Position numbers and translations under genes: made by a program. This document shows positions 55,013 to 63,026 of a stretch of DNA of 64,000 nt, one piece after another (the first letter of the stretch is position 1; every line of letters begins with the position of its first letter). Under the pieces are notes generated by a model. It searched no databases and was not told where the DNA came from. It saw nothing but the letters and a program-made list of their open reading frames with translations. Source of the stretch: JAHEJJ01 sp965212205 (GTDB lineage: Bacteria > Bacteroidota > Bacteroidia > Flavobacteriales > Flavobacteriaceae); contig CBDBUX010000001.1 in the NCBI GenBank assembly GCA_965212205.1, positions 310,001 to 374,000 of the forward strand, in the 5' to 3' direction.

Positions 55013-55088
55013 ATATAGAAAAGGGTGGAGAAGCCCCCACCCTTTTCGTCCCAAATCTTACCATAAACTTAACCTACTTATGCTATGG
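55013..55088 (-). ncRNA. Putative tandem small RNA, unit 1
   Basis: On the minus strand the 39-nt core (55088-55050) begins CCATAGCATAAGTAGG and is followed after 3 nt by a hairpin, AAAAGGGTGG / CCACCCTTTT (55046-55019). The tail after it, CTATATAT, is weaker than in units 2 and 3. The core differs from the other two at one base (TTTATGG for TTCATGG). Five nt upstream is TAATTTAG (55101-55094) and, 19 nt further, TTTG (55124-55121), a full promoter layout. Expected transcript about 75 nt with no reading frame. Alternative: a bidirectional hairpin repeat with no transcript. Confidence 0.55.
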
Positions 55089-55093
55089 CAATA

Positions 55094-55124
55094 CTAAATT
55101 ACTGGTATTGTGAGAAATAACAAA
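55094..55124 (-). promoter_or_regulatory. Promoter of small-RNA unit 1
   Basis: TTTG, 19-nt spacer and TAATTTAG on the minus strand. The spacing equals that of the ompA promoter. Units 2 and 3 have -7 boxes TATTTTTG (55298-55305) and TACTTTAG (55622-55629) at the same 5-nt distance from the core, with poorer upstream elements. Confidence 0.5.
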
Positions 55125-55216
55125 GAATTTTTAAGAAATTTTAGGCTTTGTGAACCCCTCAGATTGTAGGGATTGAGGAGATTTTCCAGGAAGCGAGACA
55201 TAATCAATTGATAGTC

Positions 55217-55292
55217 AGTAATAAAAAAGGCAGAGAGATCTCTGCCTTTTTTCCCCAAATCTTACCATGAACTTAACCTACTTATGCTATGG
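55217..55292 (-). ncRNA. Putative tandem small RNA, unit 2
   Basis: Core 55292-55254, identical to unit 3. One nt later the hairpin AAAAAAGGCAGAGA / TCTCTGCCTTTTTT (55252-55223) follows; its stem sequence differs from units 1 and 3 but pairs fully. On the minus strand the stem ends in T6, a good intrinsic terminator. TATTTTTG (55305-55298) lies 5 nt before the core. About 75 nt long. Confidence 0.57.
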
Positions 55293-55297
55293 TCTTC

Positions 55298-55305
55298 CAA
55301 AAATA
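55298..55305 (-). promoter_or_regulatory. -7 box of small-RNA unit 2
   Basis: TATTTTTG on the minus strand is an exact TAnnTTTG match. About 18 nt further upstream is TTTTAG, a poor -33 element. Confidence 0.45.
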
Positions 55306-55460
55306 TGTGAATGCTTCCGGTAACTAAAAGGTTTTGGATAAAAGTCCTTTTATTCGGATGAAATGCTATGTTCGAAGGAAAATACTGTAATCCGAGAACG
55401 AATTCGCTCTTAAGACAACAGATAAAACACATCTAATTAAGCTGTGTACTTCAAAATTGT

Positions 55461-55496
55461 ATAAAAAAAAAACAATTCTCCGGAGGGCTGAGAATT
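55461..55496 (-). terminator. Extra terminator-like hairpin between units 2 and 3
   Basis: AATTCTC / GAGAATT with a 9-nt loop (55474-55496), followed on the minus strand by ten T (55472-55463). It may end read-through from unit 3, or mark another short transcript without the conserved core. Confidence 0.5.
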
Positions 55497-55535
55497 TACT
55501 TCTGTAGTGTACTTTACGAAGAGGAAATATTGGAG

Positions 55536-55616
55536 GACAGAAAATAAAAAAGGTGGAGTAGCCTCCACCTTTTTTGCCCCAAATCTTACCATGAACTTAA
55601 CCTACTTATGCTATGG
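55536..55616 (-). ncRNA. Putative tandem small RNA, unit 3
   Basis: Core 55616-55578, then 2 nt, then the hairpin AAAAAAGGTGGAG / CTCCACCTTTTTT (55575-55546) with T6 and further T on the minus strand. TACTTTAG (55629-55622) lies 5 nt before the core. A clear TTG at the right distance is missing. Confidence 0.55.
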
Positions 55617-55621
55617 CAAGT

Positions 55622-55629
55622 CTAAAGTA
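55622..55629 (-). promoter_or_regulatory. -7 box of small-RNA unit 3
   Basis: TACTTTAG on the minus strand, seven of eight matches allowing n positions to TAnnTTTG, placed 5 nt before the core as in the other units. Confidence 0.4.
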
Positions 55630-55677
55630 AATGGGTTTGGAGGGACCATACCATAAACCCGGTAAAATGCACATATT

Positions 55678-55719
55678 ATCGATGAAATACATAAAATAGT
55701 GTATTTCATCGATTTTTTG
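55678..55719. terminator. Long hairpin next to the purF stop
   Basis: ATCGATGAAATAC (55678-55690) pairs exactly with GTATTTCATCGAT (55701-55713) around 10 nt. The T run follows on the plus strand; on the minus strand, the direction of purF, the tail is AATATG. It may still end purF transcription weakly. Confidence 0.5.
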
Positions 55720-55720
55720 A

Positions 55721-57619
55721 TTAATAAGCCCTTTCGTTTTTTCCTTCGAAAAAGTTGATAAATGCTCGGTTTACAACCTTATTCCCACCATTGGTCGGGT
55801 AGTCGCCAGTAAAGTACCAATCACCCAGGTTACCAGGACAAGCCTTATGAAGATTTTCGATGGTTTGATATATGATCTTAACCTCTGCCCGGATGTTCGT
55901 TGGGCTCAATAATTCTGAAATTTTATCCGATATTTCCTGGGGGCTAAAAGGAGCATAAAATTCCTTGACATGATTTTTTACCTTCTTATTCTCAGATTCT
56001 AGTTCAGAGACACACTTATTATATATTTTTTCTACCAGATCCAGGCTGTTTCTTTCACGGTGTAATTCAAGGGCGGCTTTGAAAGCAACAAAATCTTCTA
56101 ACTTAGCCATATCTATACCATAGCAATCGGGGTATCTGATTTGAGGAGCCGAAGAAACCACTATGATCTTCTTCGGTGATAACCGATCCAGAATCCTCAG
56201 AATACTTTTACGAAGCGTGGTTCCTCTTACGATGCTGTCGTCTATAATAACCAGGTTATCCTCCGGATTCACCGAGCCATATGAAATATCATAAACGTGG
56301 GCTACCAGATCGTCACGGCTGCTATCCTGAGTGATAAATGTCCTCAGTTTTGCGTCTTTTATAGCCACCTTTTCGATCCGTGGTCTGACCCCTAGAATAT
56401 CATGGACCCGATCTTTATTGAGGTCCGTTCCAAGCGCCAGGATTTGCTCTGCTTTTAGTTTATTCAGGAAGTTTTGAGCTTCCCGTACCATGCCCAGAAA
56501 TGAAATTTCCGCAGTATTAGGGATATATGAGAAAACGGAATTTTTTATATCATTTTTAATCGCCTCCAGGATCTGGGGGAACAGGAGTCGCCCAAGTTCT
56601 TTCCGTTCCCGATAGATTTCTTTATCGCTTCCCCTGGAAAAATAGATCCGTTCAAATGAACAAGCTTTCCGCTCGGTCGGTTTTAGAATTTCAGATATAT
56701 CGACCTGACCATTTTTCTTGACTATAATGGCATGTCCCGGATCTAATTCAGAGACATCCTCATATTCGACATTGAAGACGGTCTGAATAGCTGGGCGTTC
56801 CGAGGCTACTACCACCACTTCTTCGTCCTGATAGAAGTATGTAGGTCTGATGCCCGCCGGGTCTCTTAAGACAAAAGCATCTCCATGACCTAAAAGGCCG
56901 GCCATGGCATAGCCACCATCCCAATTTTTTGCTGCTTTTCTAAGTATTCTACTTACTTTAAGACGGTCGGCAATCAGGGGGGAGGCATCCATTTTCGAAT
57001 ATCCTTCTTTTTTGATCTGCTTGTACAACTTTGCGACTGCGTCGTCAAGAAAGTGACCGATTTTTTCCATTACCGTAATTGTATCGGCCATTTCCTTAGG
57101 ATGTTGTCCCAGTTGAACCAGATTGTCGAAAAGCTCTCCGGTATTGGTCATATTAAAATTACCGGCTACGATCAGATTCCGATGCATCCAATTGTTTTGC
57201 CGTAGAAAAGGGTGTACGTTTTCAATGCTGTTCTTCCCGAAGGTACCGTAGCGAACATGTCCCAGCAAGACTTCTGCTACATAGGGAATTCGTTTTTTTT
57301 GTTGCTCAAGATTATCTTTAATCTCCGGATGGTTGTCGAATTCTGTATTGATCCTGGCATTGATCTTGTCAAATATATCCTGGATGGGTTGAGGCTCTAC
57401 AGATCGAACACGACTCATATAACGCTCACCGGGCTGCATATCTAATTTTATACTGGCAAAGCCAGCACCGTCTTGTCCTCTGTTATGCTGCTTTTCCATC
57501 ATCAGATACATCTTATTTACCCCGTAGAATGCCGTGCCGTACTTTTCAACATAATACTCCAGGGGTTTCAGTAACCTGATCAGAGAGATTCCACATTCGT
57601 GTTTGATGCTATCGCTCAT
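55721..57619 (-). CDS. purF: Amidophosphoribosyltransferase
   Basis: 632 residues. Eight residues precede the catalytic Cys9 (MSDSIKHE then CGISLIRLL), as in PurF enzymes with a cleaved propeptide. The glutaminase half has HNRGQDGAGFASI and LGHVRYGTFGKNS. The phosphoribosyltransferase half has LVIIDDSIVRGTTLRKSI for PRPP binding. It is longer than the E. coli enzyme (about 505), typical of Flavobacteriaceae. It commits PRPP to purine synthesis. Confidence 0.94.
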   Translation of the reverse strand: MSDSIKHECGISLIRLLKPLEYYVEKYGTAFYGVNKMYLMMEKQHNRGQDGAGFASIKLDMQPGERYMSRVRSVEPQPIQDIFDKINARINTEFDNHPEIKDNLEQQKKRIPYVAEVLLGHVRYGTFGKNSIENVHPFLRQNNWMHRNLIVAGNFNMTNTGELFDNLVQLGQHPKEMADTITVMEKIGHFLDDAVAKLYKQIKKEGYSKMDASPLIADRLKVSRILRKAAKNWDGGYAMAGLLGHGDAFVLRDPAGIRPTYFYQDEEVVVVASERPAIQTVFNVEYEDVSELDPGHAIIVKKNGQVDISEILKPTERKACSFERIYFSRGSDKEIYRERKELGRLLFPQILEAIKNDIKNSVFSYIPNTAEISFLGMVREAQNFLNKLKAEQILALGTDLNKDRVHDILGVRPRIEKVAIKDAKLRTFITQDSSRDDLVAHVYDISYGSVNPEDNLVIIDDSIVRGTTLRKSILRILDRLSPKKIIVVSSAPQIRYPDCYGIDMAKLEDFVAFKAALELHRERNSLDLVEKIYNKCVSELESENKKVKNHVKEFYAPFSPQEISDKISELLSPTNIRAEVKIIYQTIENLHKACPGNLGDWYFTGDYPTNGGNKVVNRAFINFFEGKNERAY

Positions 57620-57657
57620 GCCTCACTTAATTAAAAAAGCCCCGCAAAACCAGGGCA

Positions 57658-58584
57658 TCATTGTAATTCAATATCAAATTGTGTCAATTCCCTGAATTGA
57701 CCAAGTCTTTTATCTACTTCACTTTTTTTAAGGCTTTCAATCCTGCGGGTTCCGAACTCCTCTACACAAAAAGAGGCTAAATTAGAGCCGTGGATTACAG
57801 CATTGCGAAGATTATTAAAAGAAACATTTTTAGATTCAGCAAGATAGCCTACAAATCCTCCTGCAAAAGTATCTCCTGCACCCGTGGGGTCAAAAACCTC
57901 CTCGAGGGGCAAGGCCGGTGCAAAGAATATATGATCATCATGAAATAGTAGGGCACCGTGTTCCCCCTTTTTTATCACTACATATTTGGGGCCCATCCTG
58001 AGTATTTCGGATGCTGCCCTAACCAAAGAATATTCTTTGGTAAGTTGTCGTGCTTCTTCATCATTAATGGTCAATACATCAATTCTTGCTATTACTTCTA
58101 TAAGCTCATCCCAACTATTATTCATCCAATAGTTCATCGTATCCATAACGATCAGCTTCGGGCGTTCTGTCATTTGGTCAATTACAGATTTCTGAATATT
58201 CGGATGAAGGTTTCCAAGCATAACCACATCGGCATCCTTGAATTGCGCTGGAACCACCGGCTTAAAATCGGCCAGTACATTGAGCTCTGTACTAAGGGTA
58301 TCCCTGCTGTTAAGGTCGTTATGATATTTCCCGCTCCAGAAAAATGTTTTTCCGCCCTTAACCACTTCAATTCCGGAAACGTCGATATTCTTGGCCGTTA
58401 AAAGATCAATATATTCCTGAGGGAAATCATCTCCTACTACAGACACCACTGCAGATTTGGCTTTAAACTGGGATGCAGCAAGTGCGATAAAGGTTGCAGC
58501 GCCACCTAAAATCTTGTCCGTTTTGCCAAAAGGGGTTTCAATAGCGTCGAAGGCAACTGTGCCAACGATAAGAAGTTTACCCAT
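57658..58584 (-). CDS. PfkB-family carbohydrate/nucleoside kinase
   Basis: 308 residues. The N-terminus has GKLLIVGTVAFDAIETPFGK and GGAATFIALAASQ; the C-terminal signature DPTGAGDTFAGGFVGYL holds the catalytic Asp. The substrate (ribose, fructose, adenosine or other) cannot be fixed. Position beside purF would fit nucleoside salvage (inference). A TATATTTG -7 box is seen at 58603-58610. Confidence 0.87.
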   Translation of the reverse strand: MGKLLIVGTVAFDAIETPFGKTDKILGGAATFIALAASQFKAKSAVVSVVGDDFPQEYIDLLTAKNIDVSGIEVVKGGKTFFWSGKYHNDLNSRDTLSTELNVLADFKPVVPAQFKDADVVMLGNLHPNIQKSVIDQMTERPKLIVMDTMNYWMNNSWDELIEVIARIDVLTINDEEARQLTKEYSLVRAASEILRMGPKYVVIKKGEHGALLFHDDHIFFAPALPLEEVFDPTGAGDTFAGGFVGYLAESKNVSFNNLRNAVIHGSNLASFCVEEFGTRRIESLKKSEVDKRLGQFRELTQFDIELQ

Positions 58585-58657
58585 CTAGTTTTTAGTTTGA
58601 TGCAAATATACGTTTTTGAACCAGCCAAAAATCTAATTGGGAGATAATTTCCAATTC

Positions 58658-59293
58658 CTATTTCCGGCCAAAATCTGCAGGGATTTCACCCCAGGCCTTT
58701 GTCTCCCATTTTACGATAGGTGTGCTGTAAGAATTTTTTTTCAACCAATCAAGGGCTCTCTCAATCAGTGTAAATAGCACGGCGTTTTTTTCGTTCTTCT
58801 GAAGCTTAGTGTTACATGATTTTTTACGCACCCAACTCATTGCAGTCCTGGAATCGGTGTAAATGATCCGGTCGCTGCCACGTTTTTTTAAGTAGGCCAG
58901 GGCATGCACGATAGCAAGGAATTCTCCTATGTTGTTGGTCCCTTCTTTAAAAGGGCCTTGCTTAAAAAGGGGTTTGGCCGTTTTGGTATCCACACCACGA
59001 TATTCCATAATACCCGGATTCCCACTAGACGCGGCATCTACTGCAATGGAATGATAATTCGGCTCACCAATCCGGATCAAATCAGCTGCGGAGAGTTCAT
59101 TTTGTCCTTTCTTCTTGCCTTTGTATTCGGCATAATTAGAGTTAAAAGCGGTCATAGCATCTTCGCGTGATTCGAAGGATTTGTACTGCGCTTGTTTATA
59201 GCCTGTAATTTGTTCCTTACAAGCTTCCCAACTCTCGTAAATACCAGGACGCTTGCCTTTCCAGACAACGTAATATTTTTTTTTCTTAGCCAT
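58658..59293 (-). CDS. rnhA: Ribonuclease HI with N-terminal viroplasmin domain
   Basis: 211 residues. An N-terminal hybrid-binding domain (KKYYVVWKGKRPGIYESWEA, YKSFESREDAMTAFN) precedes the RNase H fold. Catalytic acids are in SIAVDAASSGNPGIMEY, TNNIGEFLAIVHAL and IIYTDSRTAMSWV. It cleaves RNA in RNA-DNA hybrids. It overlaps the purN stop by 8 bp. Confidence 0.92.
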   Translation of the reverse strand: MAKKKKYYVVWKGKRPGIYESWEACKEQITGYKQAQYKSFESREDAMTAFNSNYAEYKGKKKGQNELSAADLIRIGEPNYHSIAVDAASSGNPGIMEYRGVDTKTAKPLFKQGPFKEGTNNIGEFLAIVHALAYLKKRGSDRIIYTDSRTAMSWVRKKSCNTKLQKNEKNAVLFTLIERALDWLKKNSYSTPIVKWETKAWGEIPADFGRK

Positions 59294-59861
59294 TTGAATC
59301 TTTGAGCAGTTGTGCTATGACCTTTGGATAGTGTTCATATTCGAGCTGATGCACTTTTTGCGCTATAGCATCCACGGTGTCCGATTCTTCAAGTGCCACC
59401 CTCGCCTGGAAAATAATATTTCCTTCATCGTAGTTCTCATTGACATAATGAATGGTGATGCCCGATTCTGAATCGTTATTTTCTTTAACTTTTTCGTGCA
59501 CTCGCCTTCCATACATCCCTTTACCTCCATATTTTGGAAGTAGAGCCGGGTGAATATTAATAATTTTCCCTTCGAATTCCTTCACAATATTTTCGGGGAC
59601 CTTCCAAAGAAATCCGGCCAGAACAATCAGATGAGGATCGATACCCTTAAGCAGGTTTAAAACGACATCTGAACGACTGTATGCATTTCGATTAAAAAAT
59701 AAGGCGCTGATATTTAATTTGTTACATCGATCGATCACGGGTGCATTCCGCTTGTTGGTAAGCACTGCAACTATAGAAATGGTCTTGTGTTGCTGAAAAT
59801 ACCTGACGATGTTCTCCACATTACTCCCCGAACCCGATGCCAATAATACGATCCGTTTCAT
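59286..59861 (-). CDS. purN: Phosphoribosylglycinamide formyltransferase
   Basis: 191 residues from the ATG at 59861 (MKRIVLLASGSGSNVENIVR); the 14 residues before are not family sequence. The substrate-binding IINIHPALLPKYGGKGMYGR holds the catalytic His, and GITIHYVNENYDEGNIIFQ follows. It formylates GAR in purine synthesis. 255 bp separate it from acpP on the other strand; they hold the acpP promoter and nothing else I can identify. Confidence 0.94.
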   Translation of the reverse strand: MKRIVLLASGSGSNVENIVRYFQQHKTISIVAVLTNKRNAPVIDRCNKLNISALFFNRNAYSRSDVVLNLLKGIDPHLIVLAGFLWKVPENIVKEFEGKIINIHPALLPKYGGKGMYGRRVHEKVKENNDSESGITIHYVNENYDEGNIIFQARVALEESDTVDAIAQKVHQLEYEHYPKVIAQLLKDSNG

Positions 59862-60056
59862 AAATTTAAAAGATGATATGAATCTTAAGGCTCCGCAAAA
59901 CATATGTTACGAAGTCTATTATGTATATGTCAGAAAATGAGATAATTGATTGCCTGATATGCATTATAATGTACCCTTACTAAAAAATATGGGGCTAATG
60001 TAGCATACTTGACCCTAAAATTCTTAAATTAAGCCACATTTTAAACCCAAAAGCTG

Positions 60057-60084
60057 TTGGGAAACCAATAGTTTTATATTTTTG
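60057..60084 (+). promoter_or_regulatory. Promoter for acpP
   Basis: TTG (60057-60059), 17-nt spacer, TATTTTTG (60077-60084). Exact Bacteroidota -7 element, 32 bp before the ATG. Confidence 0.77.
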
Positions 60085-60116
60085 CCATCGATTTAAAAAT
60101 TAAAACCAAAATAATT

Positions 60117-60350
60117 ATGTCAGACATTGCATCAAGAGTTAAGGCCATCATCGTTGATAAATTAGGTGTAGACGAGAATGAAGTTGTTGCAGATGCCAGT
60201 TTTACCAACGACCTCGGCGCAGATTCTTTGGATACTGTTGAACTAATCATGGAATTTGAGAAGGAATTTGATATTCAAATCCCTGACGATCAGGCAGAAA
60301 ATATTGCAACAGTAGGCCAGGCTATAAGTTATATAGAAGAGGCCAAGTAA
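60117..60350 (+). CDS. acpP: Acyl carrier protein
   Basis: 77 residues, acidic. The phosphopantetheine serine is in NDLGADSLDTVELIMEFEK. It carries growing acyl chains in fatty-acid and lipid A synthesis. It has its own promoter and is followed by a strong terminator, so its transcript can be made in excess over fabF. Confidence 0.97.
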   Translation: MSDIASRVKAIIVDKLGVDENEVVADASFTNDLGADSLDTVELIMEFEKEFDIQIPDDQAENIATVGQAISYIEEAK

Positions 60351-60377
60351 TTTTATGCTTCTTGATAAAGAATTGAT

Positions 60378-60419
60378 AATTATCCATGTGGCGATCACGG
60401 CACATGGATAATTTTTTTT
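60378..60419 (+). terminator. Strong terminator between acpP and fabF
   Basis: AATTATCCATGTG (60378-60390) pairs exactly with CACATGGATAATT (60401-60413), then a T-rich tail. Confidence 0.88.
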
Positions 60420-60423
60420 ATTT

Positions 60424-60431
60424 TACTTTTG
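60424..60431 (+). promoter_or_regulatory. -7 element for fabF
   Basis: TACTTTTG, exact TAnnTTTG, right after the acpP terminator and 29 bp before the fabF ATG. No clear TTG is found because the upstream bases belong to the hairpin. Confidence 0.5.
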
Positions 60432-60460
60432 GGTAAGACAGTAATCAAAAAAGTGATTCC

Positions 60461-61711
60461 ATGCAATTAAAGCGAGTAGTGGTAACGGGCCTGGGAGCCC
60501 TAACACCTATAGGAAATACTGTTGAAGAATACTGGGAAGGTCTAAAGAAGGGGGTGAGTGGCTCTGCACCTATTACCTACTATGACACCGAAAAATTTAA
60601 GACAAAATTTGCCTGCGAATTAAAGGGTTACGACCCACAAAACTTTTTCGACAGGAAGGAGGCACGGAAACTCGATAAGTTTTCTCAGTATGCCATGGTA
60701 TCTTCCGATGAGGCCATTAAAAATTCGGGTCTTGATCTCGATAAGATCGATAAGTTCCGGGTTGGTGTCATCTGGGGAGCTGGTATCGGCGGCCTCGAGA
60801 CTTTTCAGAATGAGGTGATGAACTTTGCTGCGGGAGATGGGACCCCTAGATTTAATCCATTTTTTATACCGAAAATGATCGCGGATATCGCACCGGGAAA
60901 TATATCCATCAAATATGGATTTATGGGACCCAACTATACTACGGTGAGTGCTTGTGCTTCTTCGGCTAATTCTATGATCGATGCGTTGAATTATATCCGT
61001 TTAGGATATTGCGATGTGATCGTCTCCGGAGGTAGTGAAGCGGCGGTTACCATAGCGGGAATGGGTGGATTTAACGCCATGCACGCGCTCTCGACCAGGA
61101 ACGACAGTCCAAAAACCGCCTCAAGGCCATTCGATGCTACCAGAGACGGATTTGTTCTCGGTGAAGGCGCTGGATCCTTGATTCTAGAAGAATATGAGCA
61201 TGCCAAGGCGCGTGGTGCTAAAATCTATGCTGAGGTGTTAGGGGGCGGACTTTCAAGTGATGCCTACCACATGACAGCACCCCACCCCGATGGAATAGGT
61301 GTCGTCCAGGTTATGAAAAATTGCCTGCGAGATGCCGGTCTGGGACCCGAAGATGTAGATGCGATTAATACCCATGGCACTTCAACACCACTTGGAGATG
61401 TAGCTGAATTAAAAGCTATACGAGAAGTTTTTGGTGAGCATGCACACAAGATTAATATCAATTCTACCAAATCCATGACGGGGCATTTATTAGGTGCGGC
61501 AGGTGCAATTGAAGCCATTGCTTCAATTCTCGCAATGGAGCACAGTTTGGTGCCACCCACTATTAATCACTCTACGGTAGATGAGAATATCGACCCCAGG
61601 CTGAACCTTACCTTAAATAAGGCCCAGGAACGGGAGGTTAACGTTGCTATGAGTAATACCTTTGGATTTGGAGGACATAATGCCTGTGTCCTGTTCAGGA
61701 AAATAAGTTAG
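60461..61711 (+). CDS. fabF: 3-oxoacyl-ACP synthase II
   Basis: 416 residues. Catalytic Cys in TTVSACASSANSM, His in NTHGTSTPLGD and His in KSMTGHLLGAAGAIEA. It elongates acyl-ACP with malonyl-ACP. It follows acpP and precedes rnc by 8 bp. Confidence 0.96.
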   Translation: MQLKRVVVTGLGALTPIGNTVEEYWEGLKKGVSGSAPITYYDTEKFKTKFACELKGYDPQNFFDRKEARKLDKFSQYAMVSSDEAIKNSGLDLDKIDKFRVGVIWGAGIGGLETFQNEVMNFAAGDGTPRFNPFFIPKMIADIAPGNISIKYGFMGPNYTTVSACASSANSMIDALNYIRLGYCDVIVSGGSEAAVTIAGMGGFNAMHALSTRNDSPKTASRPFDATRDGFVLGEGAGSLILEEYEHAKARGAKIYAEVLGGGLSSDAYHMTAPHPDGIGVVQVMKNCLRDAGLGPEDVDAINTHGTSTPLGDVAELKAIREVFGEHAHKININSTKSMTGHLLGAAGAIEAIASILAMEHSLVPPTINHSTVDENIDPRLNLTLNKAQEREVNVAMSNTFGFGGHNACVLFRKIS

Positions 61712-61719
61712 ACACCGAG

Positions 61720-62469
61720 ATGAATTTCCCCAACAATATATTTAATTCCCATTCCAAAAAGGATGGGGATTTTTTTTTGGGAATCACCAGAATTCTTGGA
61801 TTTAAACCAAGAAAGCTGAGCATTTATAAGAAAGCTTTTCTCCATCGCTCACTCAATAAAAAGGACAAGCATGGTAATCCCTTGAATTATGAAAGGCTCG
61901 AATTTTTAGGCGATGCCATGCTGGGTACTATTATTTCCAAACACCTATATAATGAGGTGCCGGCAGGAGACGAAGGATATCTCACAAAGATGCGTTCAAA
62001 GATTGTAAGCCGGAAGCATCTTAATGAACTTGGCAAAGACCTGGATCTTATCAGCTATGTGGAAAGCCGTATTCCCAAGACCCATTTTGGTGATAATATA
62101 CACGGGAATGTATTTGAAGCCCTTGTTGGGGCTATCTATCTGGATCGGGGATACAAATACTGCGAAAAATTCATCAATGAAAGAGTGATCGAACCATACG
62201 TTGATATCGAACAGCTGGAAGGAAAAGTAATCAGTTATAAAAGTCTGGTGATCGAATGGTGCCAGAAACAAAAGAAAGAATTTAATTATAAGGTCTATGA
62301 AGATACCGGAAATGACCCCCTGAAACATTTTGCGGTAAAACTCTCGATCGGAGACAGGGTGATGGCCAAGGCCAGGGCCACTTCTAAGAAAAAGGCCGAG
62401 GAAAAAGCTTCCAAAAGAGCGTTTTTTGCCCTGCAGAGCAAAATGGAGAATCCTTCACCCCAACTCTAA
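61720..62469 (+). CDS. rnc: Ribonuclease III
   Basis: 249 residues. The catalytic signature NYERLEFLGDAMLGTII and the second acidic site GNVFEALVGAIYLDRGY are present, followed by a double-strand RNA-binding domain (SYKSLVIEWCQKQKKEF, AKARATSKKKAEEKASKRAF). It processes rRNA precursors and other duplex RNA. Confidence 0.95.
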   Translation: MNFPNNIFNSHSKKDGDFFLGITRILGFKPRKLSIYKKAFLHRSLNKKDKHGNPLNYERLEFLGDAMLGTIISKHLYNEVPAGDEGYLTKMRSKIVSRKHLNELGKDLDLISYVESRIPKTHFGDNIHGNVFEALVGAIYLDRGYKYCEKFINERVIEPYVDIEQLEGKVISYKSLVIEWCQKQKKEFNYKVYEDTGNDPLKHFAVKLSIGDRVMAKARATSKKKAEEKASKRAFFALQSKMENPSPQL

Positions 62470-62551
62470 CGATTTCGTTACTGATCCCATTGCAACACCT
62501 GACGCAATTATAGGCTTATTTCCTATTTAGTCATATCTTTACGCGCGAACA

Positions 62552-63022
62552 ATGAGTTCGGCGAATACATACAGAATCAGCGAAGATCTTTGTGTAGAAG
62601 AATATGTGTTGATTGCACTACATTCGAGCTTGGAAGATCATGCTATGGTTTATTCACTAAATCAACGATTGAATTTATTGTTGAGAAGGTCTGGAGAAGA
62701 CCTTGAAATAGAAGGGCAGGGATGTTTTCCAGTCTTCGAGTGGAAGGATAAGATCAATGATCGCTTCTGGACATTGTTCACCAATAACAGTATTAAAGTT
62801 GAGGAACTCAATCGTGTGGACCTATTTCAGAACGAACTTTCTCAAACAGTACACCATTTGGTGCCCGAGTACAGGGAAGTGGACTATTTCCTGAAAATTG
62901 AGCAGGGTGATGAATCTCTGGAAGATGAGGTGATCCGTGCGATTCTCTCGGTACCGAATATCATTACGGCCTATATGGTCGATGCAGAACGACTAAAATC
63001 TAAACACAACTTAATTTATTAA
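62552..63022 (+). CDS. IPExxxVDY-family protein
   Basis: 156 residues. The family motif appears as LVPEYREVDYFLKIE near residue 107. The remainder is a soluble alpha/beta protein (FPVFEWKDKINDRFWTLF). The family is confined to Bacteroidota, has no known function, and is usually found just upstream of pyk, as here (4-bp gap). Confidence 0.87.
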   Translation: MSSANTYRISEDLCVEEYVLIALHSSLEDHAMVYSLNQRLNLLLRRSGEDLEIEGQGCFPVFEWKDKINDRFWTLFTNNSIKVEELNRVDLFQNELSQTVHHLVPEYREVDYFLKIEQGDESLEDEVIRAILSVPNIITAYMVDAERLKSKHNLIY

Positions 63023-63026
63023 GTGA

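Noticed and set aside
55050..55616. CRISPR array from three 39-bp repeats
   Set aside because: Spacings are unequal (204 and 324 bp), each repeat is tied to a hairpin and a promoter-like box, and no cas gene is present.
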